Shown here piece by piece: positions 45,548 through 54,437 of a DNA stretch of 64,000 bases. Both the position numbers and the translations under genes were made by a program. The notes below the pieces were generated by a model. It did not search any database. It was not told the origin of the DNA and saw nothing but the letters and a program-made list of their open reading frames with translations. The DNA comes from an uncultured Hyphomonadaceae bacterium. GTDB taxonomy: Bacteria > Pseudomonadota > Alphaproteobacteria > Caulobacterales > Hyphomonadaceae. Location of the stretch: NCBI GenBank assembly GCA_938084575.1, contig CALKFG010000003.1, positions 177,595 through 241,594 on the forward strand. The letters run 5' to 3'. Within the stretch, counting starts at the first letter, position 1. Each line of letters opens with the position of its first letter.

Positions 45548-45985
45548 ATGCAAAATTTTGAGCATCTTGATGGTTCCGGGCAGTCTTCGGACCCTGTTTG
45601 GAACATTACTGCGCAGCTTGTCGGCGCGTACGTAAGTCACAATGAAATCAATCCAAGTGAGTTTTTGGACCTGATCGGTCAAGTTCTGGCCAGAGTTGAG
45701 CGGCTGGGAAAAGAGGCGAGCAGTTTTGTCGCCCGGACGCCTGCTGTACCGATCCCTGACTCTATCAGAGATGATTTTCTGATTTGCTTAGAAGACGGGC
45801 GAAGATTCAAATCCATGAAACGGCACTTGCGATCAAGGTACAATCTTAGTCCTCAGGCTTACAGAGATCGTTGGGGTTTGCCAGACACCTATCCGATGGT
45901 GGCACCAAGCTATGCCCGTAGGCGTTCAAACTTGGCCAAAGAAATGGGACTGGGAAAAGCTCCGATTGATACGATCTCGAAATAA
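45548..45985 (+). CDS. MucR/Ros family transcriptional regulator
   Basis: 145 aa. The C-terminal half is diagnostic: IRDDFLICLEDGRRFKSMKRHLRSRYNLSPQAYRDRWGLP, then YPMVAPSYARRRSNLAKEMGLG. This is the prokaryotic zinc-finger-like fold; the usual second Cys is Asp (CLED) and the second His region reads RSRYN, so zinc binding may be lost, as in some MucR homologues. These are H-NS-like DNA organisers regulating surface, motility and cell-cycle genes in alphaproteobacteria. Start ATG 45548 with AAGG upstream. Followed by PAS_5 and a DnaA-C-like gene. Confidence 0.88.
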   Translation: MQNFEHLDGSGQSSDPVWNITAQLVGAYVSHNEINPSEFLDLIGQVLARVERLGKEASSFVARTPAVPIPDSIRDDFLICLEDGRRFKSMKRHLRSRYNLSPQAYRDRWGLPDTYPMVAPSYARRRSNLAKEMGLGKAPIDTISK

Positions 45986-45998
45986 AAAAATGAATTCG

Positions 45999-46008
45999 AT
46001 TTCGAAAT
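45999..46008. promoter_or_regulatory. AT-rich palindrome between mucR and the PAS_5 gene
   Basis: ATTTCGAAAT, a perfect 10-base palindrome, within an AT-rich 126-base gap also containing two GAATTC copies. Possible regulator site; weak on its own. Confidence 0.2.
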
Positions 46009-46111
46009 GAATCGGTTAAGTCTGAAGAATTAAGAATTTGTTTTCTTTTTATCTTGAATCGCCGCGCGAATTCATTCATCACCTTCTGTACTGGTGCCAT
46101 GGGGGTGGTAA

Positions 46112-46618
46112 ATGTTTGGATCAAAGGCCTTTTGCGGGCTGACAAAGTCACAGAACGAAATCGTTCGCTATTGGCGGTCAATTTGTTCCCCAGGCGAGCT
46201 GCCGGCGCGGGATTGTCTCGACCCCGGGGCGCTTCGTGCTTACCTCTCTGCGATCTCTATGATTCAGGTTGGCGCAGATGGCGCGTTTCGGTTCAGGTTG
46301 GTCGGGTCCGGTTTGAGGGCTGTATTCGGTCGAGATGTCGGGGGCCAGGTCCTCGGGTCTCTCACAGGGGCATCGGCTGATATGTTTTCCTTGGGGCTGG
46401 GGCTGGAGGCCACGATCGAGCGCCGGGCACCTGTGGGGGGTATTACAGGTCGCGCAAACGAGCAGCAGGCTTGGTTGAGATTGCCTTTTGCGGGTGCACC
46501 CGGAGAGGGAATGGTCATTCTTTGCCATGACGAGCTGCTTCGTCAACGCGTTGAGACCGGATCCCAAGGGCAATGGTCCTCAACTCTGTCCCATTCGGAG
46601 TCCGGCATAGCGGCTTGA
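46112..46618 (+). CDS. PAS_5 domain protein
   Basis: 168 aa from ATG 46112 preceded by GGGGGTGG. A single alphaproteobacterial PAS_5-type domain (RYWRSICSPGELPARDCLDPGALRAYL, FRFRLVGSGLRAVFGRDVGGQVLG, residues about 18-150) with no output domain. In this family an adapter or sensor function is assumed; ligand unknown. Placed next to mucR and a DnaA-C-like gene, so probably regulatory. Its leader is AT-rich like that of mucR. Confidence 0.8.
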   Translation: MFGSKAFCGLTKSQNEIVRYWRSICSPGELPARDCLDPGALRAYLSAISMIQVGADGAFRFRLVGSGLRAVFGRDVGGQVLGSLTGASADMFSLGLGLEATIERRAPVGGITGRANEQQAWLRLPFAGAPGEGMVILCHDELLRQRVETGSQGQWSSTLSHSESGIAA

Positions 46619-46687
46619 GTTACTGGGGTTAGTCCAATTGAAATAGGAAAATTATCCTATCTTCTATCCGCTCATGATAGGGGTGGA

Positions 46688-47047
46688 ATGGCCTATTATG
46701 GAGCCCCAATAATGGTGGAACGGTACAATGATGACCGGAATGGTGCCAGGCTTGCTGCCGGCTTGGTAGCTTATGCGCTTGATCTTACTGCAGATGGTAT
46801 CCTTTCTGGGGAGCGCGGAAATCAAGATGTTTCGAGGGGGCGCCAGGTGGCTATGTATTTGGCGCATGTTGGGTTGGGTATGAGTCTTGCGCGGGTCGGC
46901 TACGCTTTCGGACGAGACAGGTCGACGGTTGCACATGGCTGTCAACTGGTGGAAGAATTTCGCGATGATCCGGAGTTTGATATCTGGATTGAGCGGCTTG
47001 AAACTGGGCTCAGCGTCGTTGCCGGGCTCAGGGACCTGGCGGCCTAG
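46688..47047 (+). CDS. DnaA C-terminal-like helix-turn-helix protein
   Basis: 119 aa. RGRQVAMYLAHVGLGMSLARVGYAFGRDRSTVAHGCQLVEEF is the domain IV (Bac_DnaA_C) fold: the S/T-L-x-x-V/I-G-x-x-FG-R-D-x-STV-x-H helix-turn-helix of DnaA without its ATPase. Such stand-alone proteins occur near mucR in alphaproteobacteria. It could bind DnaA boxes or act as an ordinary repressor; the specificity is unknown. The GGGTGGA directly before ATG 46688 is the ribosome binding site. Confidence 0.85.
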   Translation: MAYYGAPIMVERYNDDRNGARLAAGLVAYALDLTADGILSGERGNQDVSRGRQVAMYLAHVGLGMSLARVGYAFGRDRSTVAHGCQLVEEFRDDPEFDIWIERLETGLSVVAGLRDLAA

Positions 47048-47116
47048 ATTGGCCGGCTGAAGTTGGACAGCGTTGCGGGATGCACAAGATAACCGGATAG
47101 AGCGCGAAGGGTGTTT

Positions 47117-47551
47117 TTAAGCGGCTGGTGCCTCGCTAGGCATTGTTGTCGCGTATTGTTGAATACGGCGCACCATTGAGGCAAGGCCGTTTGATCGCTG
47201 TGCGCTGAGTGCTCCGGAAACGCCTATGTCATTTAGATAGCCAGCTGCGTCGAAACTTGATATTTCTTCTCTGGTTGCGCCCGAGTAAAGGCGAATGAGT
47301 ATGGCGATCAGGCCCGATACCAGAACGGCGTCGGACTCTGCCCTTAAAAGAAGCCGTCCTGACTTATCTTGCCCTGGGACCATCCAGACTTGGGAAGCAC
47401 AGCCCCGGACCTTTGTGACGTCCGTCCGTTCTGAAGCCCCCAAGGCGGGATTGGCTTTTCCAAGATCAATGATGTGCGCGTAGCGCTCTTCCCAGTCTTC
47501 AAGAAAGGCAAAATCTTCGGCAATTTCTGCGGCACGTCTGGCTAAGGTCAT
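47117..47551 (-). CDS. sufE: SufE-type cysteine desulfuration protein
   Basis: Sulfur acceptor that takes persulfide from SufS in Fe-S cluster assembly. 144 aa from ATG 47551 (track start 47635 appears too long). Motifs: IAEDFAFLEDWEERYAHIIDLG and the active-site cysteine in VTKVRGCASQVWM, then LIAILIRLYSGAT. Full family length. It lies convergent with the DnaA-C-like gene; the rest of the suf operon is not in the window. Confidence 0.9.
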   Translation of the reverse strand: MTLARRAAEIAEDFAFLEDWEERYAHIIDLGKANPALGASERTDVTKVRGCASQVWMVPGQDKSGRLLLRAESDAVLVSGLIAILIRLYSGATREEISSFDAAGYLNDIGVSGALSAQRSNGLASMVRRIQQYATTMPSEAPAA

Positions 47552-47639
47552 GGCGGTGTTCTGGTCCAACAGACCGCAAAAGAAAAGCGTCATGTGCATG
47601 GATGGGCTGACTCCGACACCTGTTTTCGTTGTCAAACAC

Positions 47640-48656
47640 CTATTCGGTTAGGCGACTGAAGCACCGCCCTATGTCAGCCAAGGCGTGCTCTCCGATACAG
47701 AAGGGCACTTCGTAATGTTTGTGGGCCGCTGCAACGCATTGCTGCAAATTGAGATTGGCCATGGTGACGCAGCTGGAGGTCGTTCTTTCCCGCATTGCCC
47801 GGCGCATGGGATCAACAGAGACGGTATCTGTTCCAATGATCCGATAGGCTGCGAGAGTCGCGATCCGGTCGGCAATGCCTTCTTTCTCTCGGGCGATTCG
47901 AGCCTGCGGCGTGAAATCTGAAATCGAGTCCGGGATCCGAATGGCAGCGGCGGCACTTGAAATGGAATCCCAAACCGAAGACGCTCCGGATTGGCCTGCA
48001 TTTGCCAGAACCGGCGCGATGCTGGGTGAGGCCAAAGCTTCTCTAAGCGCGGCACGAGCTGGTATGCCGGTCACTGTAGATTGGGTTAGCCCGTTCGCCT
48101 TTGCGCTCGAGTCTCTTACGCGTCGCATCGCCCAGCTTGAGCCCTGCAGGGAGTATGCCTGCTCCTTCACAAAAGCCGCAGCATTGATCAGACGACGCTC
48201 ATCTGCCTCCAAGGCCGAAAGAGAGACTGAGACGGCAGCATTTCCGCCGTTCAGAGTGCGAGCGTAACGTATATCGTTCCTCAATCCCCCGATCAGGACC
48301 TCGCGCCCATAAAAACTTTCTGTACCCAAAACGGAGTCACGAAACTCGATGTTCTGGGCTGCGATTAGCGCAGAATATGCTAGCCAACCTTCTGTAAGCT
48401 GGTCCGGATTGTGGCCACCAAGGCTCGTCAACGACTGATCGATGTCTGTTGCAGAGGAAAAGCCTCTCTCCTGAACATCCGTCACCTCTACGTGATATGT
48501 GGCGTAGAGGGCTGCTGCGTCTGTCAAGGGGTCGAAAGAAACCGGCGGGGAGGTCAAAACGGGCTGAACGGCGGGCACGATGAGTTGTGCATGCGCTGCG
48601 AAACCGAGGCTCGCTAATCCCGCACAAACTGCGGCCGCCAGTTTTGACAATGCCAT
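47640..48656 (-). CDS. Secreted protein of unknown function
   Basis: 338 aa from ATG 48656, which has GGGAGCGTAGA upstream. Signal peptide MALSKLAAAVCAGLASLGFAAHA-Q. The mature part is largely alpha-helical and Ala/Ser-rich, with VSFDPLTDAAALYATYHVEV near the N terminus and four Cys in the last 50 residues (SSCVTM, QQCVAA, PFCIGE, GRCFSR), consistent with two disulfides. I recognise no family. It is divergent from the histidine kinase gene with a palindrome between; the 88-base gap to sufE on the same strand is not evidence of an operon. Confidence 0.7.
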   Translation of the reverse strand: MALSKLAAAVCAGLASLGFAAHAQLIVPAVQPVLTSPPVSFDPLTDAAALYATYHVEVTDVQERGFSSATDIDQSLTSLGGHNPDQLTEGWLAYSALIAAQNIEFRDSVLGTESFYGREVLIGGLRNDIRYARTLNGGNAAVSVSLSALEADERRLINAAAFVKEQAYSLQGSSWAMRRVRDSSAKANGLTQSTVTGIPARAALREALASPSIAPVLANAGQSGASSVWDSISSAAAAIRIPDSISDFTPQARIAREKEGIADRIATLAAYRIIGTDTVSVDPMRRAMRERTTSSCVTMANLNLQQCVAAAHKHYEVPFCIGEHALADIGRCFSRLTE

Positions 48657-48695
48657 TCTACGCTCCCATTGCTGCTTATAGTGACTGAGCTGATT

Positions 48696-48709
48696 TGGCT
48701 TGCAAGCCA
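48696..48709. promoter_or_regulatory. Perfect palindrome between the secreted-protein and kinase genes
   Basis: TGGCTTGCAAGCCA, 14 bases, exactly self-complementary, in the 109-base divergent gap. Placed 40 bases before the secreted-protein start and 57 before the kinase start, a good position for a shared operator. Regulator unknown. Confidence 0.4.
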
Positions 48710-48765
48710 GTTGGCGCGTCAATTGCAGTCTTCATCAGAAATTTAATGTCTCCAACGGGAGCAGA

Positions 48766-50190
48766 ATGGCTAATAAAACTCACCGGTACGTTAAGATGTT
48801 TCAATCAGATCGAAGTTTGGAGCTTAATCCGGCCCGTCTTGCGGGCGTGATGGTGTGCACCATTCTTGCGACCTCTGTGACACTTCTCGCGGGAGGCCTA
48901 AGTTCTACGGCTGGCCTTCTCATGCTCGTTTTGCCCCTATGGCTATTGGGGTTACAGGATGCTCACGATGCGCGCCACGCTGCGCTGGCCAGCCTTGCCG
49001 GCGCAGGCTTGCTGGCGTTCGTTGAGCTCGCAGGCCTGACGCCACCTGCTCTTAAGGGGCTGCATGATGTGGCAGCCTGGGGCGGGGTAGGCCTCATTTG
49101 TGCAATTGGCCTCGTCTTCCTCCAGCGCAATGCCAGCCTGATCGACCGCTCGAAAATGAGCCAAATTGAACCAACAGAGCCGCCTGAAAAGCAGGGGGAG
49201 ACCGACGGCTTGCTGCCGGAGACGGGCCCTATTCTGCTTGTCAGCGTGTCGTCTTTGGGCTTGATTGGCAAAATAGCGGGGGCACGACATTGGTTGCCCA
49301 ATTTGCGCCCTGGTCGAGCCGCGGATGCCTGCCTGATCGATGTTGAAGGTGTCGCTCTAAAAGAGGGACGCGTCGTGTTGTCGGGGGGGATCGAGGGGGA
49401 GATGCGGCGGGTGGCCATTCCAAATGGCGCTCTTTACGTGTTTCTTAGAGGGCATGGAGGGGCCGTAGAGACCGAGATGGCGCGAGAGTTAAGTCAGAAG
49501 CTTGAACAGCGAACCGAGTTCTTTGCGGGGCTCGGACATGATTTGAGGAGCCCTTTAAATGCCGTTTTAGGGTTTGCGGACATCATGCAGAGTGAGCTTC
49601 AAGGGCCCTTGCCCGAGGCCTACCGTGACTATCCCGGGCTTATTCGCGAGTCGGGTGAAATGCTCTTGCGTTTGGTCGATGATATGCTCTCCTACGCGCG
49701 CTCCGAAGCGGGGACGTTCGAGATCCATACTGAGCCGCTGGATCTTGCGCCAATGATTGAGGATGTTCGCCGCGCTTTCAAGCCGATCGCGGACCGATCA
49801 GGTGTGAGGCTCGAATGTGTGAGTGACAACATGGTGTGGGCGGAGGCCGACCCGCATGCTGTCCGCCGGATTTGGGATAATCTGGTTTCCAATGCCATCA
49901 AATATTCCGATGCGGGCAGTACTGTGAGCCTGTCCGCCATGTGCGCAGGTGATAGGGTCTCATTGTCTGTGAGCGATGAAGGAAGCGGTATGGATGCGGA
50001 AGATTTAGCGAATATTGCTCGGCCATTCGAGCAGGGCCGCAATGCCAAAGGACGGGCAGGCACCGGTCTGGGCCTGGCGATGGTGAAACTGCTGTCCGAT
50101 ATGCATAGTGGGAAGACAACCATACGAACTGCACCAGGTCAGGGAACGCAGGTCACGGTGACCCTGCCCGCGGCGCAACCACAAGCATGA
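48766..50190 (+). CDS. Membrane-bound sensor histidine kinase
   Basis: 474 aa from ATG 48766 (GGGAG 6 bases upstream). Four hydrophobic segments near the N terminus (about 28-125), a cytoplasmic region with a cluster of charged residues, then HisKA with GLGHDLRSPLNAVLGFADIM (phosphorylated His about 261) and HATPase with NLVSNAIKYSD, DEGSGMDAEDL and GTGLGLAMVKLLSD. All catalytic boxes (H, N, G1, G2) are intact. No adjacent response regulator is seen, so it is an orphan here. DUF1491 follows. Confidence 0.9.
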   Translation: MANKTHRYVKMFQSDRSLELNPARLAGVMVCTILATSVTLLAGGLSSTAGLLMLVLPLWLLGLQDAHDARHAALASLAGAGLLAFVELAGLTPPALKGLHDVAAWGGVGLICAIGLVFLQRNASLIDRSKMSQIEPTEPPEKQGETDGLLPETGPILLVSVSSLGLIGKIAGARHWLPNLRPGRAADACLIDVEGVALKEGRVVLSGGIEGEMRRVAIPNGALYVFLRGHGGAVETEMARELSQKLEQRTEFFAGLGHDLRSPLNAVLGFADIMQSELQGPLPEAYRDYPGLIRESGEMLLRLVDDMLSYARSEAGTFEIHTEPLDLAPMIEDVRRAFKPIADRSGVRLECVSDNMVWAEADPHAVRRIWDNLVSNAIKYSDAGSTVSLSAMCAGDRVSLSVSDEGSGMDAEDLANIARPFEQGRNAKGRAGTGLGLAMVKLLSDMHSGKTTIRTAPGQGTQVTVTLPAAQPQA

Positions 50191-50208
50191 CAGGTGAAAA
50201 GATAGCCC

Positions 50209-50559
50209 ATGTTTGATGATCGCCTGCCAACCGGACTTTGGGTCAAGGCTCTGGTCCGCAGGGCTCTGCTTGGGGGGGCGGGCGCTTTTGTTCTGCACGC
50301 AGGTGATGAATCGCGTGGTGATGTTGTGGTCAAAATTGCAGACCTTCGCGGCGGGGCGAAAGTCTTCGTTCCGCGAACAGGTCTGGACGGCGTTCGGCGG
50401 TTCGTCGACCTGGCCGGACGCGGCGCTGGCCCGGATGAGGCAAGTGCTGATGACTATATTTGCCGGGCGCGGGATCGCGATACGGATCTGTGGGTGATTG
50501 AGATTGAAGATCCAAAAGGCCGTCATTTCCTGACGGAGCCGGTGGAATCCATATCGTAA
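50209..50559 (+). CDS. DUF1491 family protein
   Basis: 116 aa. LPTGLWVKALVRRALLGGAGAFVLHAGDESRGDVVVKI at the N terminus and DTDLWVIEIEDPKGRHFL at the C terminus match DUF1491, a small alphaproteobacterial family with a probable GIY-like/alpha-beta fold and no assigned function. It starts 18 bases after the histidine kinase stop and is probably cotranscribed with it. Confidence 0.85.
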   Translation: MFDDRLPTGLWVKALVRRALLGGAGAFVLHAGDESRGDVVVKIADLRGGAKVFVPRTGLDGVRRFVDLAGRGAGPDEASADDYICRARDRDTDLWVIEIEDPKGRHFLTEPVESIS

Positions 50560-50845
50560 AGCCCAACCGGTTCTGTGCTGCCTACTGCCCGGCCCCAGAG
50601 GCATGTAAGCGCTCTTGGCCGGGATTTATATCGCCGGGCCTTTTCGGCTGGGCGACAGATACGGCTAGCCAGCACGGGTGCGGCATTTGCCGCCCCCTTG
50701 CGATCCGGAGGCTTTGGTCCGGCTTGGCTGTCCGCACAGGTGCCCGATAAAGACTTGTGTAAAATAGCGGGGGTCAGGGGTGGCCTTTCGTTGCCCCCCG
50801 CCATTATTTCCGCTAACGCATCGCAGCATAACTCACGGAACCGAG
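50560..50845. other. Gap before prfC with two hairpins
   Basis: 286 bases. CCCGGCC (50588-50594) pairs perfectly with GGCCGGG (50617-50623), and the latter region also competes with a second hairpin (TCGCC..GGCGA, 50631-50655). Near the prfC start, GCGGGGG (50767-50773) can pair with CCCCCGC (50795-50801). None has a clean U-tract. The 92-codon ORF in the track (50575-50853, GTG start) lacks a ribosome binding site and overlaps prfC. Confidence 0.4.
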
Positions 50846-52453
50846 ATGTCTGATCGATTACCGCAGGAGGCGGACCGCCGCCGGACCTTTGCTATTATTT
50901 CGCATCCGGATGCGGGCAAAACCACCCTGACTGAAAATTTGCTTCTGGCCGGAGGCGCGATCCGGGCTGCCGGGGAGGTCGCTGCGCGTGGGGAACGGCG
51001 GCGCACCACGTCGGACTGGATGAAAATCGAACGGGACCGGGGAATTTCGGTCAGTGCCTCGGTGATGACCTTTGAGCACAATAATAAAGTCTACAATCTG
51101 CTAGATACTCCCGGTCACGAGGATTTTTCCGAGGATACATATCGCACCCTGACGGCCGCGGACTGCGCCATCATGGTGCTTGATGCCGCTAAGGGTATCG
51201 AGCCGCAAACCTTGAAGCTCTTTGAGGTTTGCAGATTGCGAGATATTCCCATTGTAACCTTCATCAATAAGATCGACCGGGAGGCCCTCGACCCACTTGA
51301 ATTGTTGGACGAGATTCAGGACCAGCTTCAACTTGATACAGCGCCGCTTTTCTGGCCCGCAGCCAGTGGACAACGATTTGGTGGCATGTTGGACCTTAGA
51401 TCCGGTGATTTCCTGCATTACTCCAGGCGAACGGCCGAGACTGGCGTCCAGCCGGGCATGAGCCCTCGTGTTCGACTGGAGGAGGTGAAAAACCAGCTGG
51501 ATGCCAGTGCGGTGGAAGAATTAGAGGAAGGGGCCGCGCTGGCCAAAGAAATCCTGCCTGCGATCGATCCTGTGGCTTTCCTCGAGGGGCATATGACCCC
51601 GGTTATTTTCGGAACGGCCCTGCGCCATTTTGGCGTTGGCGAACTTCTCGCCTGCCTTGAAGAATTTGCACCAGCGCCGCGTCCTCAGGTCGCGAAAAGC
51701 AAGGACACGCCGATTACCCTGCAGCGAAACGACCAGGATGTGTCAGGTTTTGTATTCAAGATCCAGGCGAATATGGACCCCAATCATCGAGATCGCGTTG
51801 CGTTTTTGCGATTGTGCTCGGGAGAGTTCCGGCGCGGCATGAAGCTGAAAACAGCCGCCGGCAAGCAGGTGAATGTGCATAATCCGCTGATGTTTCTGGC
51901 ACAGGACCGCGGAATTGCCGAAACCGCCTATGCTGGGGATGTTATCGGGGTCCCCAATCATGGGCAGCTTCGGGTCGGCGACAGTCTGTCGGTGCAGGGC
52001 AATATTCGGTTTGCGGGCATCCCTAATTTCGCGCCTGAAATTCTCCGGCGGGCGCGCCCCAGAGATCCAATGAAGGCCAAGCACCTGCGTAAGGCCCTTG
52101 AAAGCCTGGCTGAGGAGGGGGTCACCCAACTCTTTAAACCGACCATCGGCTCGGATATGATTGTCGGGGCGGTCGGAAATTTGCAGATCGACGTCATGGC
52201 CGAACGAATGGTCAATGAATATGGTTTGGATGTCGTATTTGAGCCCGCGCCCTACAATCTGGCACGCTGGATACAGTGTGACGATCCATCAAAACTCGAA
52301 GCGTTTATTGAAAAGAACAAGTCTGCTACTGGCATCGATCTTGACGGCGCCCCTGTTTACTTGGGCAAAAATGCCTGGGAGGTTGGTTATGCTGCAGAGA
52401 AAAATCCGGATTTGCGTTTCACCGAAACAAGGGAACGGCTTTTAGAGGCTTGA
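50846..52453 (+). CDS. prfC: Peptide chain release factor 3
   Basis: GTPase that releases RF1/RF2 from the ribosome after termination. 535 aa from ATG 50846; the track start at 50780 lies before it. G1 SHPDAGKTTLTENLL, G3 LLDTPGHEDFSEDTYR, G4 FINKIDRE, and the class-specific C-terminal domain with VGAVGNLQIDVMAERM. The SHPDAGKT loop separates RF3 from EF-G (which has AHIDAGKT). Confidence 0.95.
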   Translation: MSDRLPQEADRRRTFAIISHPDAGKTTLTENLLLAGGAIRAAGEVAARGERRRTTSDWMKIERDRGISVSASVMTFEHNNKVYNLLDTPGHEDFSEDTYRTLTAADCAIMVLDAAKGIEPQTLKLFEVCRLRDIPIVTFINKIDREALDPLELLDEIQDQLQLDTAPLFWPAASGQRFGGMLDLRSGDFLHYSRRTAETGVQPGMSPRVRLEEVKNQLDASAVEELEEGAALAKEILPAIDPVAFLEGHMTPVIFGTALRHFGVGELLACLEEFAPAPRPQVAKSKDTPITLQRNDQDVSGFVFKIQANMDPNHRDRVAFLRLCSGEFRRGMKLKTAAGKQVNVHNPLMFLAQDRGIAETAYAGDVIGVPNHGQLRVGDSLSVQGNIRFAGIPNFAPEILRRARPRDPMKAKHLRKALESLAEEGVTQLFKPTIGSDMIVGAVGNLQIDVMAERMVNEYGLDVVFEPAPYNLARWIQCDDPSKLEAFIEKNKSATGIDLDGAPVYLGKNAWEVGYAAEKNPDLRFTETRERLLEA

Positions 52454-52633
52454 TCCTGGTCAGGTTAAGAAGCTGCTCTGACGATTGAAACGTGTTGTTG
52501 TATCAGGCTCGTAAGTGAGACGGGCACTATTCCTTCGAAGATGCAAAGCATAACGATTGTTGCCCCTAGGCAAACTGAACGAGTTCTGCATAAGTCGGAT
52601 CCGACATCGCTTCCTGGAGTCTGGAGATTTTTA

Positions 52634-54295
52634 ATGGCCCTACGACCTCTTCTCGCCGTTGGCGCACTTGGCTTGAGCACATTTTTAACGGCATGCGGAG
52701 GCGCCGATAATGGGTCTGGCGCTCAGGGACAAGATGATGTGCCAACCCTGAGACGGGGCATCTCCGCGAAAGTCGACACGCTTGATCCCCATCGTTCATC
52801 TGCGGCGTGGGAGAATATTGTCATTGGCGATATGATTATCGGGCTGATGCAGACCGCGGCGGACGGCACCGTTATCCCGGGTGTGGCGGAGAGCTGGAGC
52901 CTCGATGAGTCGGGTCTGGTTTGGACGTTCAACTTGCGGCAGGACGCAGTGTGGTCAGACGGTGTGCCTCTGACGGCGAATGATTTTGTTTTTGCGCTGC
53001 GACGTATTCAGGACCCAAATCTCGCCTCGCAGTACGCCTCACTGCTGTATCTGATCAAGAATGCGGCGGCTGTGAACAACTTTAATCCTGAAGCGGGGGA
53101 AGGCCTTCCACCTGAGGAGCTGGGTGTCCGGGCGGTTGACGATTACACCCTCGAAATCACACTGAATGAGCCGGCACCATATTTTCTGGAGCTTCTGACC
53201 CATTACACCACCTACCCGGTGCCGAAGCATGCGGTCGAGCAATATGGAGAAGCCTGGGTTGATCCCGACAATATCGTTGTGAATGGACCGTATAAACTGG
53301 TTTATTGGGTGACCGGAAATCAAATTGTGACTGAGAAGAACCCCTCTTTTTGGGACGCTGAAAGTGTTTGCTTCGAGCGGGTGACCTATTTTGAGCTGGA
53401 AGATGCCACAGCCGTGGAGCGGCGCATTGAGGCTGGTGAGCTCGACATAAATAATGCGTTTGATGGAACCCGCAAAGCCGAGCTGGAAGCGCGGTTTCCA
53501 GGGTGGCCACGGACTTCGCCGGGGCTGCTGACAACCTATTGGAGCTTTAATTCGAGTTCGGCTCCGATGAACGATCCTCGCATTCGCAAGGCCCTGGCCA
53601 TGGCGCTGGACCGGGAATATATGGTCGATAAGGTTCTGACACCGGGCTATGTGCCGGCCTACAGCTTCGTGCCGCCCATGATCGGGAATTATGAGGTTGA
53701 GCGGCCGGTTGTCAGTTGGTCGGAGTTGTCACGAGCCGACCGCCTGGCGCTGGCAAAAGGCCTGCTAGAGGAAGCTGGCTATGGGCCGGACAATCCTCTG
53801 ACTTTCGAGTACATTTTCAGGTCGACGGACGATAATCCCAAGGTCGCGCCGGTTGCCCAGTCCAACTGGAACGATATCGCCCCCTGGGTGAATGCTCAAA
53901 TCCTTCGCCAAGACACCAAAGTTCTCTATGCACGGTTGCGACAGTCGGATTTTGAAGTGGCCGACGGAGCATGGATTGCGGATTTCAGCGATCCAATCAA
54001 CTTCCTCTATTTGCTTGATTCCCGGACGGGCCAGCAGAATTATGGAAACTACGACAATCCGGAATATGATGCCCTCCTGTCGACTGCGAGCATGGACTTT
54101 AATTTAAACACGCGTGCCGAGACTTTCGCTCAGGCTGAGGCCATCATGCTTGAGGAGACGCCGATAACGCCGATGTGGTTCGCCGTTACAAAGAATATGG
54201 TTGACCCAAGCCTTGAGGGCTGGGCCGAGAATCCCAAAGACATACACCGGTCGCGGTGGTTGTGTCGGGCGGATCTGAGATCCGACCCTGAATAG
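52634..54295 (+). CDS. Peptide ABC transporter substrate-binding lipoprotein (OppA-like)
   Basis: 553 aa from ATG 52634 (GGAG 8 bases upstream). Signal peptide with lipobox TFLTAC-G. The SBP_bac_5 domain shows TLRRGISAKVDTLDPHRSS, PGVAESWSLDESGLVWTFNLR and AQNYGNYDNPEYDALL-like motifs, and LALAKGLLEEAGYG near the middle. Periplasmic solute capture for oligopeptides. The likely permease genes oppB/oppC lie 4 kb downstream on the other strand, separated by unrelated genes; no ATPase gene is seen. Confidence 0.9.
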   Translation: MALRPLLAVGALGLSTFLTACGGADNGSGAQGQDDVPTLRRGISAKVDTLDPHRSSAAWENIVIGDMIIGLMQTAADGTVIPGVAESWSLDESGLVWTFNLRQDAVWSDGVPLTANDFVFALRRIQDPNLASQYASLLYLIKNAAAVNNFNPEAGEGLPPEELGVRAVDDYTLEITLNEPAPYFLELLTHYTTYPVPKHAVEQYGEAWVDPDNIVVNGPYKLVYWVTGNQIVTEKNPSFWDAESVCFERVTYFELEDATAVERRIEAGELDINNAFDGTRKAELEARFPGWPRTSPGLLTTYWSFNSSSAPMNDPRIRKALAMALDREYMVDKVLTPGYVPAYSFVPPMIGNYEVERPVVSWSELSRADRLALAKGLLEEAGYGPDNPLTFEYIFRSTDDNPKVAPVAQSNWNDIAPWVNAQILRQDTKVLYARLRQSDFEVADGAWIADFSDPINFLYLLDSRTGQQNYGNYDNPEYDALLSTASMDFNLNTRAETFAQAEAIMLEETPITPMWFAVTKNMVDPSLEGWAENPKDIHRSRWLCRADLRSDPE

Positions 54296-54437
54296 GCTCG
54301 ATGTGACGGTCCGCTTTTGGATTCCAGCGCCTGTTTCGCCAGTCTGAAATGGGCAAGGCCGTACCGTGCTGTGTTACGGTGGATGGGCTTGATGTATGAA
54401 GGTGCAGGTTGGGTGGAGGTGGTGGATTTGACAGGAC

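Noticed and set aside
50575-50853. 92-aa ORF upstream of prfC
   Set aside because: GTG start without ribosome binding site, overlaps the prfC start, no recognised sequence.
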